Positions 1 through 10,197 of a stretch of DNA of 64,000 bases are shown here, piece by piece. This stretch comes from Axinella damicornis (taxonomy: Eukaryota; Porifera; Demospongiae; Axinellida; Axinellidae): positions 2,910,926-2,974,925 of the forward strand of contig OZ007506.1 in assembly GCA_963931865.1 (NCBI GenBank), read 5' to 3'. The notes beneath the pieces were generated by a model. The model searched no databases. It was not told where the DNA came from and worked only from the letters and a program-made list of their open reading frames with translations. Within the stretch, counting starts at the first letter, position 1; every line of letters begins with the position of its first letter. The translations under genes and the position numbers were made by a program.

Positions 1-1894
1 TGTCTGGTAGTGAATCCTCCAGCAACTGCTGCTCTTCTTCTGCTGTGTTTCTGTGCACCAGTTTGCGGTAGAGCTTTTGTGGCAGCTTCTTTCTAACAAC
101 CAACCAGTATACAATGAGTGCAACGATATAGAATAGAGGCACCAAACCTGATAGATAAATCGTTACAAATGATATGTCCATGAAAGAGTTTGATTTAACA
201 AGCACAATATCAATACTAATGGCCATAACAGAGCAATAACAGATGATGACTGAAAGGATCAGAAAGGTGTCAGTTACATTATGAACAGTTGATCTGTATG
301 GCCGGAGAACAACAAGTATGATTGCAAAAGCTGCAAGAATTACTGTGGCAAGTGGATAATACAAAAGTGACTGGGTAGCAGCATGCACTCCTATTAAAGC
401 AATTCGTATGAAAAGATAAATTCCTGCAAAGTATCGACAGTCACGTGTACCACTAGTTCCATTCTTGTAGCAGCCTTGAAATGAGTCCATGAATATGTGT
501 AACGTAGCACACCTTAATCCTAGTTTATTTAGGCACCTCTGGAAGCACTGACATGGATACAGACACAAAAGCAGGAAAGGTAAAATAACGAACATCAGCA
601 GAACCAGCAGTGCTGTGATTCCAAATGGAAGATGTTCTCTGCCAAAATATTTGGTGCTTCCATCAGAATAGAGGTACATCTTGGGAAGAGGTTTACCATG
701 AATGTTATACACAGTGGTGGGAGCAAGGAGGTCCATTGATACACTGATCAGTTTTACGTATGATAAGAGAAGCAAGGTGGCAAAGGCATCAACCAATGAT
801 GTTCTAATGTCCCACTGCCTTCTGAAATGAGAAAAGCAACGATGGAATGGCTTCCAGAGGCATAATACTAGCCGGCATCCGTGATCATGAAGTTCAACAA
901 AGACATATATCACACCAAGTAGAACCAAAGGGTAAATTGCTAGGACATAGTCCAGTGCAAAAGCCTGTATGGTAGTCATTCTAGGATGCAAACAAAATGG
1001 TGGATAAAACATGCGAAAGAAGTCCAAGTTCCAGCAGCCATAGAGGGATGACACAATTTTACCTCCAGCCAATAGTGCATGACTGGCATGAGCTGATCTT
1101 GTAAGATAACGTAATTGTGCAGGTGCAGAATAAAGTTGTGTTACCAGCACAAAGCCATTGAGCAGACCAGATGTCGCACTTAACCTGAAGACTACGATGA
1201 CCCCTATGAATAATGTGAGAGGCAGAAAGGCAACAGCGATATACTTGATCCAATTCATAGTGTAGTTGGAGCATTCAGTGCATGCTGAGGAGTATGAATA
1301 CACAGAAGGAGCAAATCCAGTTTTACATTTACCACACAGCTGACCATCTCTGTGATAGCTCCCACACAGGAATTTATTAAGTTCAGTAGCATTGTTAGCC
1401 TTACTAGGGATAGTGTAGTAAGTTTGGCCTACAAAACAAGCATAAAAACACAAACCAACAACATACGCAGCTGAGTCTTCATTGTATGTCATGCAATAAC
1501 AATCAAGAACTTGCAACTGAGTTTCATTGGGGCACTTCACTATCCATCCCAGCGCACTGCCACACTCACAGATTGCACTGCCATTAGTAGTCTTCTTGGG
1601 ATAAAACCACGGTTGTGAGCAGAAAGATTCTTCAGTGTGTCTGTCTTCATTAAATGGCCACAGTGTCTGCGAGTCTGTTGTCAGTATTTTGTCCAAAGTG
1701 CTGATGTTGTAAGAGGTCAGAACTCTGAGATGCTCTCTAGTATCATCATTTGGTTGCAATTGGCTTGTCCTAATAGAGGAAGTCTTCGGCCAACGGTCTT
1801 GATTGTTACTCTCAATTAGTGGAGCATTCCTAACTTGTTGATGCGTGTCATTCAGCAGGTTCAGTAGCAACGCAACCAGAAGCCACAAGACCAT
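1..1894 (-). CDS. Copy A: Cys-rich multi-pass membrane protein, 3' end cut by window edge
   Basis: The frame is open from an ATG at 1894 (MVLWLL...) to base 1: 631 codons, so roughly the last 40 residues lie outside the window. Order: hydrophobic signal peptide (about 1-20), a Ser/Thr/Asn-rich stretch, then a Cys-rich block with NGSAICECGS, a CxC pair near DCYCMTY, and CGKCKTGFAPSVYSYS followed by CTEC. About nine hydrophobic segments follow, starting at WIKYIAVAFLPL. No intron is visible. The ectodomain is of the KCPNETQLQVLDC class shared with copies C and F, but the CGKCKTGF motif matches copies D and E, so the gene looks mosaic. Function is unknown; topology suggests a cell-surface receptor or channel-like protein. 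It is the first of six same-strand paralogues. Confidence 0.85.
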   Translation of the reverse strand, partial: MVLWLLVALLLNLLNDTHQQVRNAPLIESNNQDRWPKTSSIRTSQLQPNDDTREHLRVLTSYNISTLDKILTTDSQTLWPFNEDRHTEESFCSQPWFYPKKTTNGSAICECGSALGWIVKCPNETQLQVLDCYCMTYNEDSAAYVVGLCFYACFVGQTYYTIPSKANNATELNKFLCGSYHRDGQLCGKCKTGFAPSVYSYSSACTECSNYTMNWIKYIAVAFLPLTLFIGVIVVFRLSATSGLLNGFVLVTQLYSAPAQLRYLTRSAHASHALLAGGKIVSSLYGCWNLDFFRMFYPPFCLHPRMTTIQAFALDYVLAIYPLVLLGVIYVFVELHDHGCRLVLCLWKPFHRCFSHFRRQWDIRTSLVDAFATLLLLSYVKLISVSMDLLAPTTVYNIHGKPLPKMYLYSDGSTKYFGREHLPFGITALLVLLMFVILPFLLLCLYPCQCFQRCLNKLGLRCATLHIFMDSFQGCYKNGTSGTRDCRYFAGIYLFIRIALIGVHAATQSLLYYPLATVILAAFAIILVVLRPYRSTVHNVTDTFLILSVIICYCSVMAISIDIVLVKSNSFMDISFVTIYLSGLVPLFYIVALIVYWLVVRKKLPQKLYRKLVHRNTAEEEQQLLEDSLPD

Positions 1895-2178
1895 TTTCGC
1901 TCTGCAAGTACGTGCACACTGCTAGATTTGTGTATTAAATGCAAATGCATAGTGCCACTATAGTTTGTGCAGAAGTAATAATTATTTTTTTCATGCCATT
2001 ACGTTGTTTTCATAGCAGCAATCTGGGGTAAGAACCTGAAGGTGCTTTACTTTCCACAATATACATATTATCTGTGCTGAACGTCACTGTGCAACGTAAA
2101 CATTATAAAAAAAGCATCATCAGGCTACAACACCATAAAAGGTTAATTCCAATTTGTACTTGCGGGATGTATACTTAA

Positions 2179-2666
2179 TTAACTCTTTAGGGCCCAAGTT
2201 TTTTCTGGAGGTCATTTTCAGTCTCTACAACACTTAAACATACCCTAATTTCTGTTCCCTGGCATTGCTGGGCTCGAAACTGCTCACACAGGTAGTCTCA
2301 GCTATACTAGGCATACACGTGATTTGACCACACCCACCAATTAACGAACTTGCAGTCTCCTGAGAAATGAAAAACGGGCCATGAATGCTGAAAATGGAGG
2401 CCTTACAAGGCAAGACAGCTACTTTCTAAGTCCATTTATGCTAAAAACGACGGAAATGGCCCTCCCGGTGCCGACCAAGACCTTTCAATCGCAGAGCCCA
2501 GACGCGCACATGCTGTTTGCACCCTCCGGGTGCACCCACCCACCTCCCCCTGTCCCGCCCTTTCTGCTGTCGCAGAACCTATCTCCCAAGGACATTGCCG
2601 GATGTGACATCATGAAGCTGAAAGTTTCATGTTGCAGATATGCAATGTTAGGTCTTAAAGGGCTAA
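2179..2666. mobile_element. piggyBac-like MITE
   Basis: The duplicated spacer near 12460 reads TATACTTAAGTACAC without interruption, whereas here about 488 bp are inserted at that TTAA. The ends are TTAACTCTTTAGGGCC on the left and, read inward on the other strand, TTAGCCCTTTAAGACC on the right: 12 of 16 bases match. TTAA targeting and CYCTTT-like ends are piggyBac traits. The right TTAA has drifted to CTAA. No transposase is present. A related stretch lies at about 59818-59960. Confidence 0.6.
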
Positions 2667-2935
2667 GTACACAAAACTAAAGTCGCTTCATCCCATTTCT
2701 CAGCTACCGGTAACGTATGCTGCAGAAGCTAACAGTCAAACTTGTCTGCATTCTATTATGTTATCTCCTGAGTGCTTTGTCTGTTTCACTCGATCATGGC
2801 CGTGAGCCAAAGATTTAGCTACATCAATAATTTGAGTGAGTGTGAAGTACCCCATCTGCATGGCATAGTTCAGTCTTTTGCTCCTTCTCGCTACATAGAC
2901 TGAAATGACACTTACCATTTTGTGGACTACGGATT

Positions 2936-3058
2936 AGTCAGAGAAGGCATACAATCCCAGTGCACTGCCAAACTTGCAGATTGCACTTCCATTGGTAGTA
3001 TAGCTACATGGGACAAAGAGATGGTAGTCGATGTTTCATAGTCTCATACGGCTTGCAA
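2936..3058 (-). pseudogene. Relic of the membrane-protein 5' region (first of two tandem relics)
   Basis: The stretch matches the codons around TTNGSAIC of the intact genes (compare 1560-1600), with a Cys replaced and small indels, and then breaks off. It is followed by a second, longer copy of the same fragment plus its flank, so fragment and flank were duplicated in tandem. It cannot encode the membrane region. Confidence 0.55.
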
Positions 3059-3399
3059 TGCATTATAAAAAAGGCTACAACACCATAAAAGGTTAATTCC
3101 AATTTTGTACTTGTGGGATGTACATACTTAAGTACACAAAAATAAAGTCGCTTCTTCCCATTTCTCAGCTATCGGTAACGTATGCTGCAGAAGCTAACAG
3201 TCAAACTTGTCTGCATTCTATTATGTAGCTATCTCCTGACTGCTTTGTCTGTGTCCGCATGGCCATGAGCCAAAGCATCTAGCTACATCAATTTGAGTGT
3301 GAAGTGCCCAATCTGCATGGCATAGTTCACTCTTTTGCTCCTTCTCGCTACATAGACTGATAAGACACTTACCATTTTTTGTGGACTACAGATTAGGTC

Positions 3400-3724
3400 A
3401 GAGAAGGCATACAATACCAGTACACTGCCAAACGTGCAGATTGCACTTCCATTGGTAGTATTCATGGACAAAGAGATGGTGGTCGATGTTTCTGTCTCAT
3501 AGTCTTCAGAATGACTTAATGGCTGCAAGTCTGTGAGTGTGTTGTCAGTGTTTTCTCCCACATGTCGATCTTGTTAGTCAGAACTTTGAGATGCTACTGA
3601 GTATGACCATTTGTTTCCCTTGTCAGGGGAATATGGTAATTTGCACCCTTTGGGAGTGGTATATACAACTGTCTTGACTCAATTGTTGTATCAGTAGTGA
3701 TGCAAGCAAAAGTGACAAGACCAT
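3400..3724 (-). pseudogene. Relic of the membrane-protein N-terminal coding region
   Basis: Read on the minus strand from the ATG-equivalent at 3724, this matches the first ~110 codons of the family: the leader, the spacer with serine-rich text, and the TTNGSAIC motif. It then diverges into unrelated sequence carrying a possible GTAAGT donor. Frameshifts break the leader. A downstream part stays open (92 codons, 3283-3561). It is most likely a truncated paralogue; a short secreted ectodomain is a less likely alternative. Confidence 0.5.
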
Positions 3725-3901
3725 TTTGCTTTTGTAGATTCTGAAGTGTGCACTCCATCTCAACCTAAATAATGGATCTATAGCAAATGTATAACACTAC
3801 TAGTAGCTAAGTGAAGTTTGTGTACAAGTATTGAAATACATTAGTTTCCATCGAAACGTGTGGTAAGAACTGCATTAGACTGAAAAGTTTGCTTCCTCAA
3901 T

Positions 3902-3916
3902 CTACACAATGTGTAG
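3902..3916. repeat. Representative copy of an 11-fold palindromic spacer motif
   Basis: The core CTACACAAYGTGTAG is a 6-bp palindrome around a 3-bp centre, usually preceded by CTCAAT and followed by GCACAGTA. Copies by eye: 3902, 4303, 8221, 8357, 12335, 13224, 13646, 17068, 21345, 21475 and 24567 (start of each). All lie in the spacers of the tandem array and none was noticed in the other 40 kb. Some copies were multiplied by the segmental duplications. Role unknown: binding site, RNA hairpin or transposon end are all possible. Confidence 0.6.
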
Positions 3917-4118
3917 GCACAGTACAACTAGTCATAATATTATGCTAGCTAACTGAATTGCTGCTTTTCATGTTGTAAAACAAGTTTCACAATGTAAAAA
4001 ACCCTTATTGATGTTTGTCTGCCATCCTAATATGTTATCACAAACATGACCAACCGGTTTTGCATGCATGGAGTTGTCTAATTTGCACAAAATTGAGAAG
4101 GTCAAATGTAGCTTAAAT

Positions 4119-4169
4119 TATCGTTCCCAGGCTCCTCCCCAGCTTTGGGAGGAGCCTGGGAACGAGGCT
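4119..4169. mobile_element. Mutator-like micro-MITE, 51 bp, 9-bp target duplication
   Basis: A short hairpin ends in TCGTTCCCAGGCTCCTCCC and its complement and is flanked on both sides by AGCTTAAAT (4110-4118 and 4170-4178). It is the orthologue of the element at 13431-13503 but lacks the middle of the loop and three bases of the left tip. Confidence 0.7.
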
Positions 4170-5171
4170 AGCTTAAATAATGGGATTATGCATTCAGTTA
4201 GGATCATTTTGAGTTGAGAGTGAAGAGAGCCTTCTCATAAATGAACTGCGTTCATAGCAACCTGTGATAAGAGCCACAACCAACGGAAGGTGCATGTTCA
4301 ATCTACACAACGTGTAGGCACAGTAGTACAAACAAAACTTCACTATTTATGGAGTTAAATCTTAAACCTTTTTATGGTATTGTTGATTGATAATGTTTCT
4401 CTGGTTTACGTTGCACATACGTGTACTTAAAAATCCCTTCTGTAACAGTGCCAACGTTCAGCCAACGTACAGTGCAAAAAATATCCACCATCTGCACAAT
4501 TACATCAACCAAATTAGGTTTTTGGGGGGGAAGCAGCTAGTTATAGTATACTGAATGAAAGGATGAAACACACAAGACAATAGTGGCTAGAGGAGAGTTG
4601 CCTGAGTTATTATGCTCTGTCATGCTGATCATCTTATGGCTGTCACTGATTCATTATTAGACACTGGGGTGCAGGGATCAGTGTTGCATATACCTTTATG
4701 CAGAGTCCACGTGATATGATTCACTAACGGGTTGATGGGTCATTATTCACTCAGTTTGCACAGGTAGAGATGTTTGTTCCACCAACACAATTAAGAAGGC
4801 TTTGACTTATTATTCCGCCAAAGAATTTTATAATGATTGGTAGAAACAGCAAGGAAATAATATGCATTGCCTACAGACTCCAACCAATGAAGTGGAATAG
4901 ACTCCAGACAAACATGAAAATCCAATCAAATGTGTTTTTTGAATACATACTCCACATTATGTGTACACAACAACAACAACATTAGCTACAATGTCATGTG
5001 GTTTGTTCCTGCGAAATGGTGACATCTTTCTCTTATAGGTATGAAGTGCATGTGAATGACACATAAACAAGAACGTGGATGCATATATGCATAACCAAAT
5101 GAGCATAGTACATTAAGGCATACTAAATCATACTGTTATTCAGCAATGCTCATTCATAGCTAACTGTTTGG

Positions 5172-7193
5172 CTAGTATGTGGCATCTCTGTCATGCTGGT
5201 GACCTTGATCTGATTCACTGTCACTGTAGTGCTCACCACCTGACATTGGGGCAGGGATCAGTGGTGTGTATGCCTCTGCATGAACAATCCTGTCTGGTAG
5301 TGAATCCTCCAGCAACTGCTGCTGTTCTTCTGCTGTGTTTCTGTGCACCAGTTTGCAGTAGAGCTTTTGTGGCAGCTTCTTTCTAACAACCAACCAGTAT
5401 ACAATGAGCGCAACAATATAGAATAGAGGCACTAAAGCTGATAGAAAAACCATTACTAATGATAGGTCAAGGAAAGAGTTTGATTCAAGATATGCCTCGT
5501 TAAGAGAACAGGCCATAACAGAGGAATAACAGATGATCATTGAAAGGATCAGTAAGCTGTCAGTTACATTATGAACTGTTGATCTGTATGGCTGGAGAAC
5601 AGCAAATGTGATTGCAAAGGTTGCAAGAACTACTGTGGCAAGTGGATAATAGAGAATTGTATGTGTAAGAGCGTAGACTCCGACTAAAGCAATTCGTATG
5701 AGAAGATAAAGTCCTGCAAAGTATCGACAGTCACGTGTACCACTAGTTCCATTCTTGTAGCAGCCTTGAAATGAGTCCATGAATATGTGTAAAGCACCAC
5801 ACCTTAATCCTAGTTCATTTAGGCCCCTCTGGAAGCAGTGACATGGATACAGACACAAAAGCAGGAAAGGTAAAATAATGAACATCAGCAGAACGAGCAA
5901 TGCTGTGATTCCAAATGGAAGATGTTCTCTGCCAAAGTATTCGGTGCTTCCATCATAATAGAGGTACATCTTGGGAAGAGGTTTACCATGAAAATCATAC
6001 ACAGTGGTGGGAGCAAGGAGATCGATTGATATACTGAGCAGTTTTACGTACGATAAGAGAAGCAAGGTGGCAAAGGCATCAACCAATGATGTTCTAATGT
6101 CCCACTGTCTTCTGAAATGAGAGAAGCAACGATGGAATGGCTTCCACAGAGATAGTACTAGCCGGCATCCGTGATCATGAAGTTCAACAAAGACATATAC
6201 CACACCAAGCAGAACCAAAGGGTAAATTGCCAGGACATAGTCCAGTGCTAAAGCCTGTATGGTTGTCATTTTAGGATGCAAACAAAATGGTGGATAAAAC
6301 ATACGAAGAAAGTCCAAGTTCCAGCAGCCATAGAGGGATGACACAATTTTACCCGCAACCATATATGGATGACTTGCATGAACTGAACTTGTAAGATATC
6401 GTAATTGTGCAGGTGCAGAATAAATTTGTGCTACCAGCACAAATCCATTGAGCAGACCAGATGTCACACTTAACCTGAAGACTACGATGACCCCTATGAA
6501 TAATGTGAGAGGTAGAAAGGCAACAGCGATATACTTGATCCAGTTCATAGTGTAGTTGGAGCATTCAATGCATGCTAAGGAGTAAGAATACACAGCAGGA
6601 GCAAATCCATGTTCACATTTACCACACAGCTGACCATCTCTGTGATAGTCACCACACTGGAAGGTATTGAGTTCAGTAGCATTAACGTGGCTAGGAATAG
6701 AGTAGTATGCCATGTGACCTGCCGTAAAGCAACTATAATAGCACAAGCCAACAACGTATCCATCTGAATCTTCATCGTATGTCATGCAATGACAAACAAG
6801 AACTTGCAACTGAGTTTCGTAGTTGGTGCGCCAAACTATCCCTCCCAGCGCACTGCCACACTCACAGACTGCACTGCCATTAGTAGTCCTCTTGGAATAA
6901 AACCACGGTTTAGAGCAGGCAAAGGTTTGGTTTCTGTCTTCATCAGACTGACTAAATGGCAACTGTGTCTGTGAGCCTGTTGTCTGTTGTGTTTTTCCAA
7001 TCTTGTAAGAGGTCAGAGCAGTGAGATGACCTCTAATAGCATCATTCGGTTGACTTCTCCCAATGGTGTGGTAGTTTGCACCCGACATCCACTGACTGTC
7101 TTGATGATTGATCTTAATCTCTGTAGCATTCACTTGTTCATTGGTGGGTTTCAACAAGTGTAGTAGCAAAGCAAAGAGAAGCCAAAGGACCAT
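5172..7193 (-). CDS. Copy B: Cys-rich multi-pass membrane protein, intact
   Basis: Single-exon frame of 673 residues from the ATG at 7193. I chose this start because MVLWLL is conserved in every copy and begins a signal peptide, whereas the ATG nine codons upstream (7220) is a CTG in copy D. A CAG just upstream could be the acceptor of a 5'UTR intron. The ectodomain (about 20-225) has many N-x-S/T sites and paired Cys, with CGKCEHGFAPAVYSYS just before the membrane part. About nine hydrophobic segments follow, from WIKYIAVAFLPL to YIVALIVYWLVV. The tail has an acidic dileucine (EEQQQLLED), a YTPL tyrosine motif and an SDSESD acidic cluster, all typical of endocytic sorting and CK2 sites. Function unknown. 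The ectodomain resembles D and E, but the region around TM1-TM2 (QIYSAPAQLRYL) resembles A and C. Confidence 0.88.
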   Translation of the reverse strand: MVLWLLFALLLHLLKPTNEQVNATEIKINHQDSQWMSGANYHTIGRSQPNDAIRGHLTALTSYKIGKTQQTTGSQTQLPFSQSDEDRNQTFACSKPWFYSKRTTNGSAVCECGSALGGIVWRTNYETQLQVLVCHCMTYDEDSDGYVVGLCYYSCFTAGHMAYYSIPSHVNATELNTFQCGDYHRDGQLCGKCEHGFAPAVYSYSLACIECSNYTMNWIKYIAVAFLPLTLFIGVIVVFRLSVTSGLLNGFVLVAQIYSAPAQLRYLTSSVHASHPYMVAGKIVSSLYGCWNLDFLRMFYPPFCLHPKMTTIQALALDYVLAIYPLVLLGVVYVFVELHDHGCRLVLSLWKPFHRCFSHFRRQWDIRTSLVDAFATLLLLSYVKLLSISIDLLAPTTVYDFHGKPLPKMYLYYDGSTEYFGREHLPFGITALLVLLMFIILPFLLLCLYPCHCFQRGLNELGLRCGALHIFMDSFQGCYKNGTSGTRDCRYFAGLYLLIRIALVGVYALTHTILYYPLATVVLATFAITFAVLQPYRSTVHNVTDSLLILSMIICYSSVMACSLNEAYLESNSFLDLSLVMVFLSALVPLFYIVALIVYWLVVRKKLPQKLYCKLVHRNTAEEQQQLLEDSLPDRIVHAEAYTPLIPAPMSGGEHYSDSESDQGHQHDRDATY

Positions 7194-8013
7194 TCTCTTT
7201 TTGCAGATTCTGAAGTGCACACTACTTCACAGAACAAAGTTGATGCGAAAGTAGCTAGTTGGTTTTACGCCTGAAATACATGCTTTTATCGCAACTTTGG
7301 CCGGATAAGAACCACACATTGTTTACTTTCCTCACAGTATAGCTACAAATTTTTGATAGCAACCCCGGGTAAAAGCCATACATTGTTTTGTCAATCTATA
7401 TAGGCAGCACCAATTTTCCTATCTGCTAAGTGAAAGTTGTAAATAGACCTACATTTATAGTATTACTAGTGGAACAATATAACGTTTCTGAGGTAATAGG
7501 GAGTGGTGCTATTTCCCATCCTTCCTATAGTATGGCCGGTGACGTAGTTCTATAGTATAGCTAGCTTTAGTCTGAGCAGCAGCTACTATCCAACGTATGA
7601 GTGTACAACTTCCACTCTCAAGTGGTAGTCTCCTGAGTATATTTAGGCTATAGCCACCACCTACAGAATTCAGTAGTGACCAGATAAGTCATAATGGGAA
7701 GGATGAATGTAGCTGGAATAGATGTGCAATATCACAGCAGAAAGAGATTCTTTGGATCATTGTGAGCACCTTGCATGATAAAAGTGGAAGCAAGCTTCAA
7801 GGTTGTCATGGTTCTTCACAAAGTGAGGGTAGAAGACGTTTCATATGACCCATCAAAATTAATGCCTTCGTATTTTTGTGGGATAAAGCATATTACATGA
7901 ATGTATGTTGAGGGCAATCATCGAGAGCAACAAAATAATCTTATGTATAGACCCCAGTATGCAAAAAGACTAACCGGTTTCGGATAGAAATTGAACGTCA
8001 TGTCATATCCCAA

Positions 8014-8144
8014 AATTGAGAAACTGTGGTCAGATTATACCATATATACTGTGTATCCAATGCACAGTGCACAGTGCCACTACAATATGTGCTGTGCGGC
8101 ATTGTATACACAGTATGCTATAATCTGACCACAGTTTCTCAATT
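8014..8144. repeat. Foldback element, ~50-bp arms
   Basis: AATTGAGAAACTGTGGTCAG begins the left arm and its complement ends the right arm. The inner parts (CTGTGTATCCAATGC and GCATTGTATACACAG) also pair. A second copy lies at 21168-21291 in the homologous spacer, so it predates that duplication. It looks like a MITE; no clear target duplication was identified. Confidence 0.6.
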
Positions 8145-8507
8145 AAGTAATTTGTTTCATGCCTGAAAGATATTTGTCATAGGAACCTAGGTTAAGAATT
8201 AGTGCTTTGTTTCCCTCAATCTACACAATGTGTAGGCACAATACATAATATTATTTTCTGTGCTGATGTGACTATACATAAACATCCTGAAGCAAATTAG
8301 CATCATCAGTCTACAATACCATAAAAGGTCAATTCCAGATTTTTGGGTAACTTAATCTACACAACATGTAGGCACAGTACAAACAAAACTTGTGAATAAT
8401 TTTATGGTATTGATAATGTTTATGGTATTGATAATGTTTTAATGTTTTATGGAATTAAACCTTTTATGGTATTGATACTTTACGTTGCACATACACAGTG
8501 TACTTAA

Positions 8508-9023
8508 CAAGTGAGTCTTTAAAAGACTTGTGTGTCTCGGCACGACTTGGTATCAGCTAGAATCATGCAGAGGACATGGCAGCTGCTTAACCCTTTATTA
8601 TGACTGCAAAATCTGTTAGCTATGAGACTTTCAGCTTAAGTGAGCGTCAATATCCTTGGAGGTTCTGTGTCTTGATGTTTAGTCAACACCTTGGCCAATT
8701 CTTTCAGCACTTATCTATAGGCCTATAGCTAGCTAGCTAGAGTTGAGTGAGCACTTGGGATGGCTGAGTGCAGCACACTGGATGGGTGAGTATTCATTGT
8801 CCCGAATTAAGTATTAGAGCTACGTGGCAGCAGTCTTGGTAAGAGGATTCATGAGCAGCCATGCAAACCCATACTCATTTTTGAAGATATACTTGCAGGC
8901 TATAAATACGTTTGACACCCTAGATGCAGCACTTGCGCGGGCGCATTGCGAAAAGCGACGTACGTACCACGTACGTACCTACGCATCCAGCACTGTGTCT
9001 CGGCACTTCGGTGCCGAGACAAA
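8508..9023. mobile_element. Insertion with TGTCTCGGCAC ends
   Basis: Homologous spacers at 17290 and 21629 run directly from CAGTGTACT(TA) into AAAAATCCCTTCTG. Here about 515 bp separate the two halves. The insert carries TGTCTCGGCACGACTT near its left end (8531) and TGTCTCGGCACTTCGG with GTGCCGAGACA at its right end, so it has short terminal inverted repeats and a terminal hairpin. The first ~23 bases are a separate small palindrome. There is no coding capacity. The insertion happened after the spacer was duplicated. Confidence 0.6.
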
Positions 9024-10197
9024 AATCCCTTCTGTAAAGTGCCAATGTTCAGCCAACGTTCCATGCAGAAACTATCCCCCACCTACACAATTAGTGCCAT
9101 TATCTTAACAATATTTTTCTAGCACTGTAGCTCTTCAGTGGAACGAAAGGATCCGAGACACACAAGACAGTAGTGACTAGAGGAGAGTTGCCTGAGTTAC
9201 TATGTACATGCTGTATGCTGCAACATACTCTGTCATCCTGACCGATTCATTCCTGGATCAGTGCTATATACCTTCATGCAGAGTCCATGTGATTTGATTC
9301 AGTAACGGATTGCAGGTCATTCTTCACTCAATTTGTACAGGTAGAGATGTGTGTTCCACCAGCACAATTAAGAAGGTATGTGATCCATCAAAATTTGAAT
9401 TCTGCCCAAGAATTTTATGGTGGAATTAGCTACTGAGTGAGTAAGAAACGGTTACCTATAGACCCCAGACAGTTTCCAACTGTCTGAATTGGAAAAGACT
9501 CCAGACAAACATGAAAATCGATATCTTTAAAGACATAATCCATTACGTGTAAACAACAACAAGTTGAGCACCCTATTTACATGTAGTTGTTTCCTGCTGT
9601 ATAGCATTACTCTTTGAGGTGACGAACATGACGAACTGAATGTGTTTACGTTTCTCAATCTACACACTGAAAGTCATGTGGCATAATTATAAGTACACAA
9701 AATTTTTCACAATGTGGAATTAAATCTTAACCTTTAATGGTATTGCGGACTGATTCAGAATGTTTATGTTGCACATGCATGTACTTATGTACACAAACAC
9801 AAAATTACTTTTGTATTATAGGTATGCTAAATTCAGTCAATGCAGCTATACACTGCAAAACAACAATCGAATTTGTCTGTACTCTAATTCAAAACTATGA
9901 ATATGACCTATATCTCCTACCTGTTGCATGCATAATATATGCAAAAGCAAACAACTTTGTAGATAAATAGCTATTTACATGAGAAAATAGCAGTGCACTG
10001 AATGTATGCAAACTGGTGACATCTTTCTCTTATAAGTAAGAAGTGCATGTGAATGACACATAAACAAGAACGTGGATGCATATAGCTATAGCTTTGTACA
10101 TTTAGTGCATAACCAAATGAGCATAGTACTTAAGGCATACAAAATCATAATAAATGTACTGTTATTCAGCAATGCTCATTCATAGCTAACTGTTTGG

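Larger units (their letters stand above)
1895..5171. other. Spacer between copies A and B
   Basis: There is no intact gene here. The spacer holds a piggyBac-like insertion, two relics of the family's 5' end in tandem, copies of the CTACACAAYGTGTAG motif (3902-3916, 4303-4317) and a micro-MITE at 4119-4169. Most of it aligns by eye with the C-D spacer (12202-14383), so the two arose by duplication of a two-gene block. A run of G near 4527 is about 7 bases here and 13 in the other spacer (13885-13897). Confidence 0.7.
7221..10197. other. Spacer between copies B and C
   Basis: No gene was recognised. It contains a foldback (8014-8144), a ~515-bp insertion (8508-9023), two motif copies (8221, 8357) and short tandem units of TTTATGGTATTGATAATG near 8400-8470. 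The part 7500-8300 aligns with the sequence upstream of copy E (20660-21360), and 9030-10197 aligns with 17290-18474. Small open frames here are not conserved in frame between the copies. Confidence 0.6.

Noticed and set aside
5168..5386. A 70-96 codon plus-strand open frame antisense to the tail of every array copy (also 10194, 14308, 18471, 22420)
   Set aside because: It recurs only because the sense-strand tail is nearly invariant. Its own start lies in the 3' flank of the genes and its composition (Cys/His-rich) is the shadow of the sense codons.
6349..6564. A ~71-codon minus-strand frame (MLQLHYELDQVY...) in each copy, also 1059, 11366, 15483, 19568 and 23601
   Set aside because: Overlapping frame inside the TM1-TM2 coding region of the membrane proteins; conserved only through the real frame.
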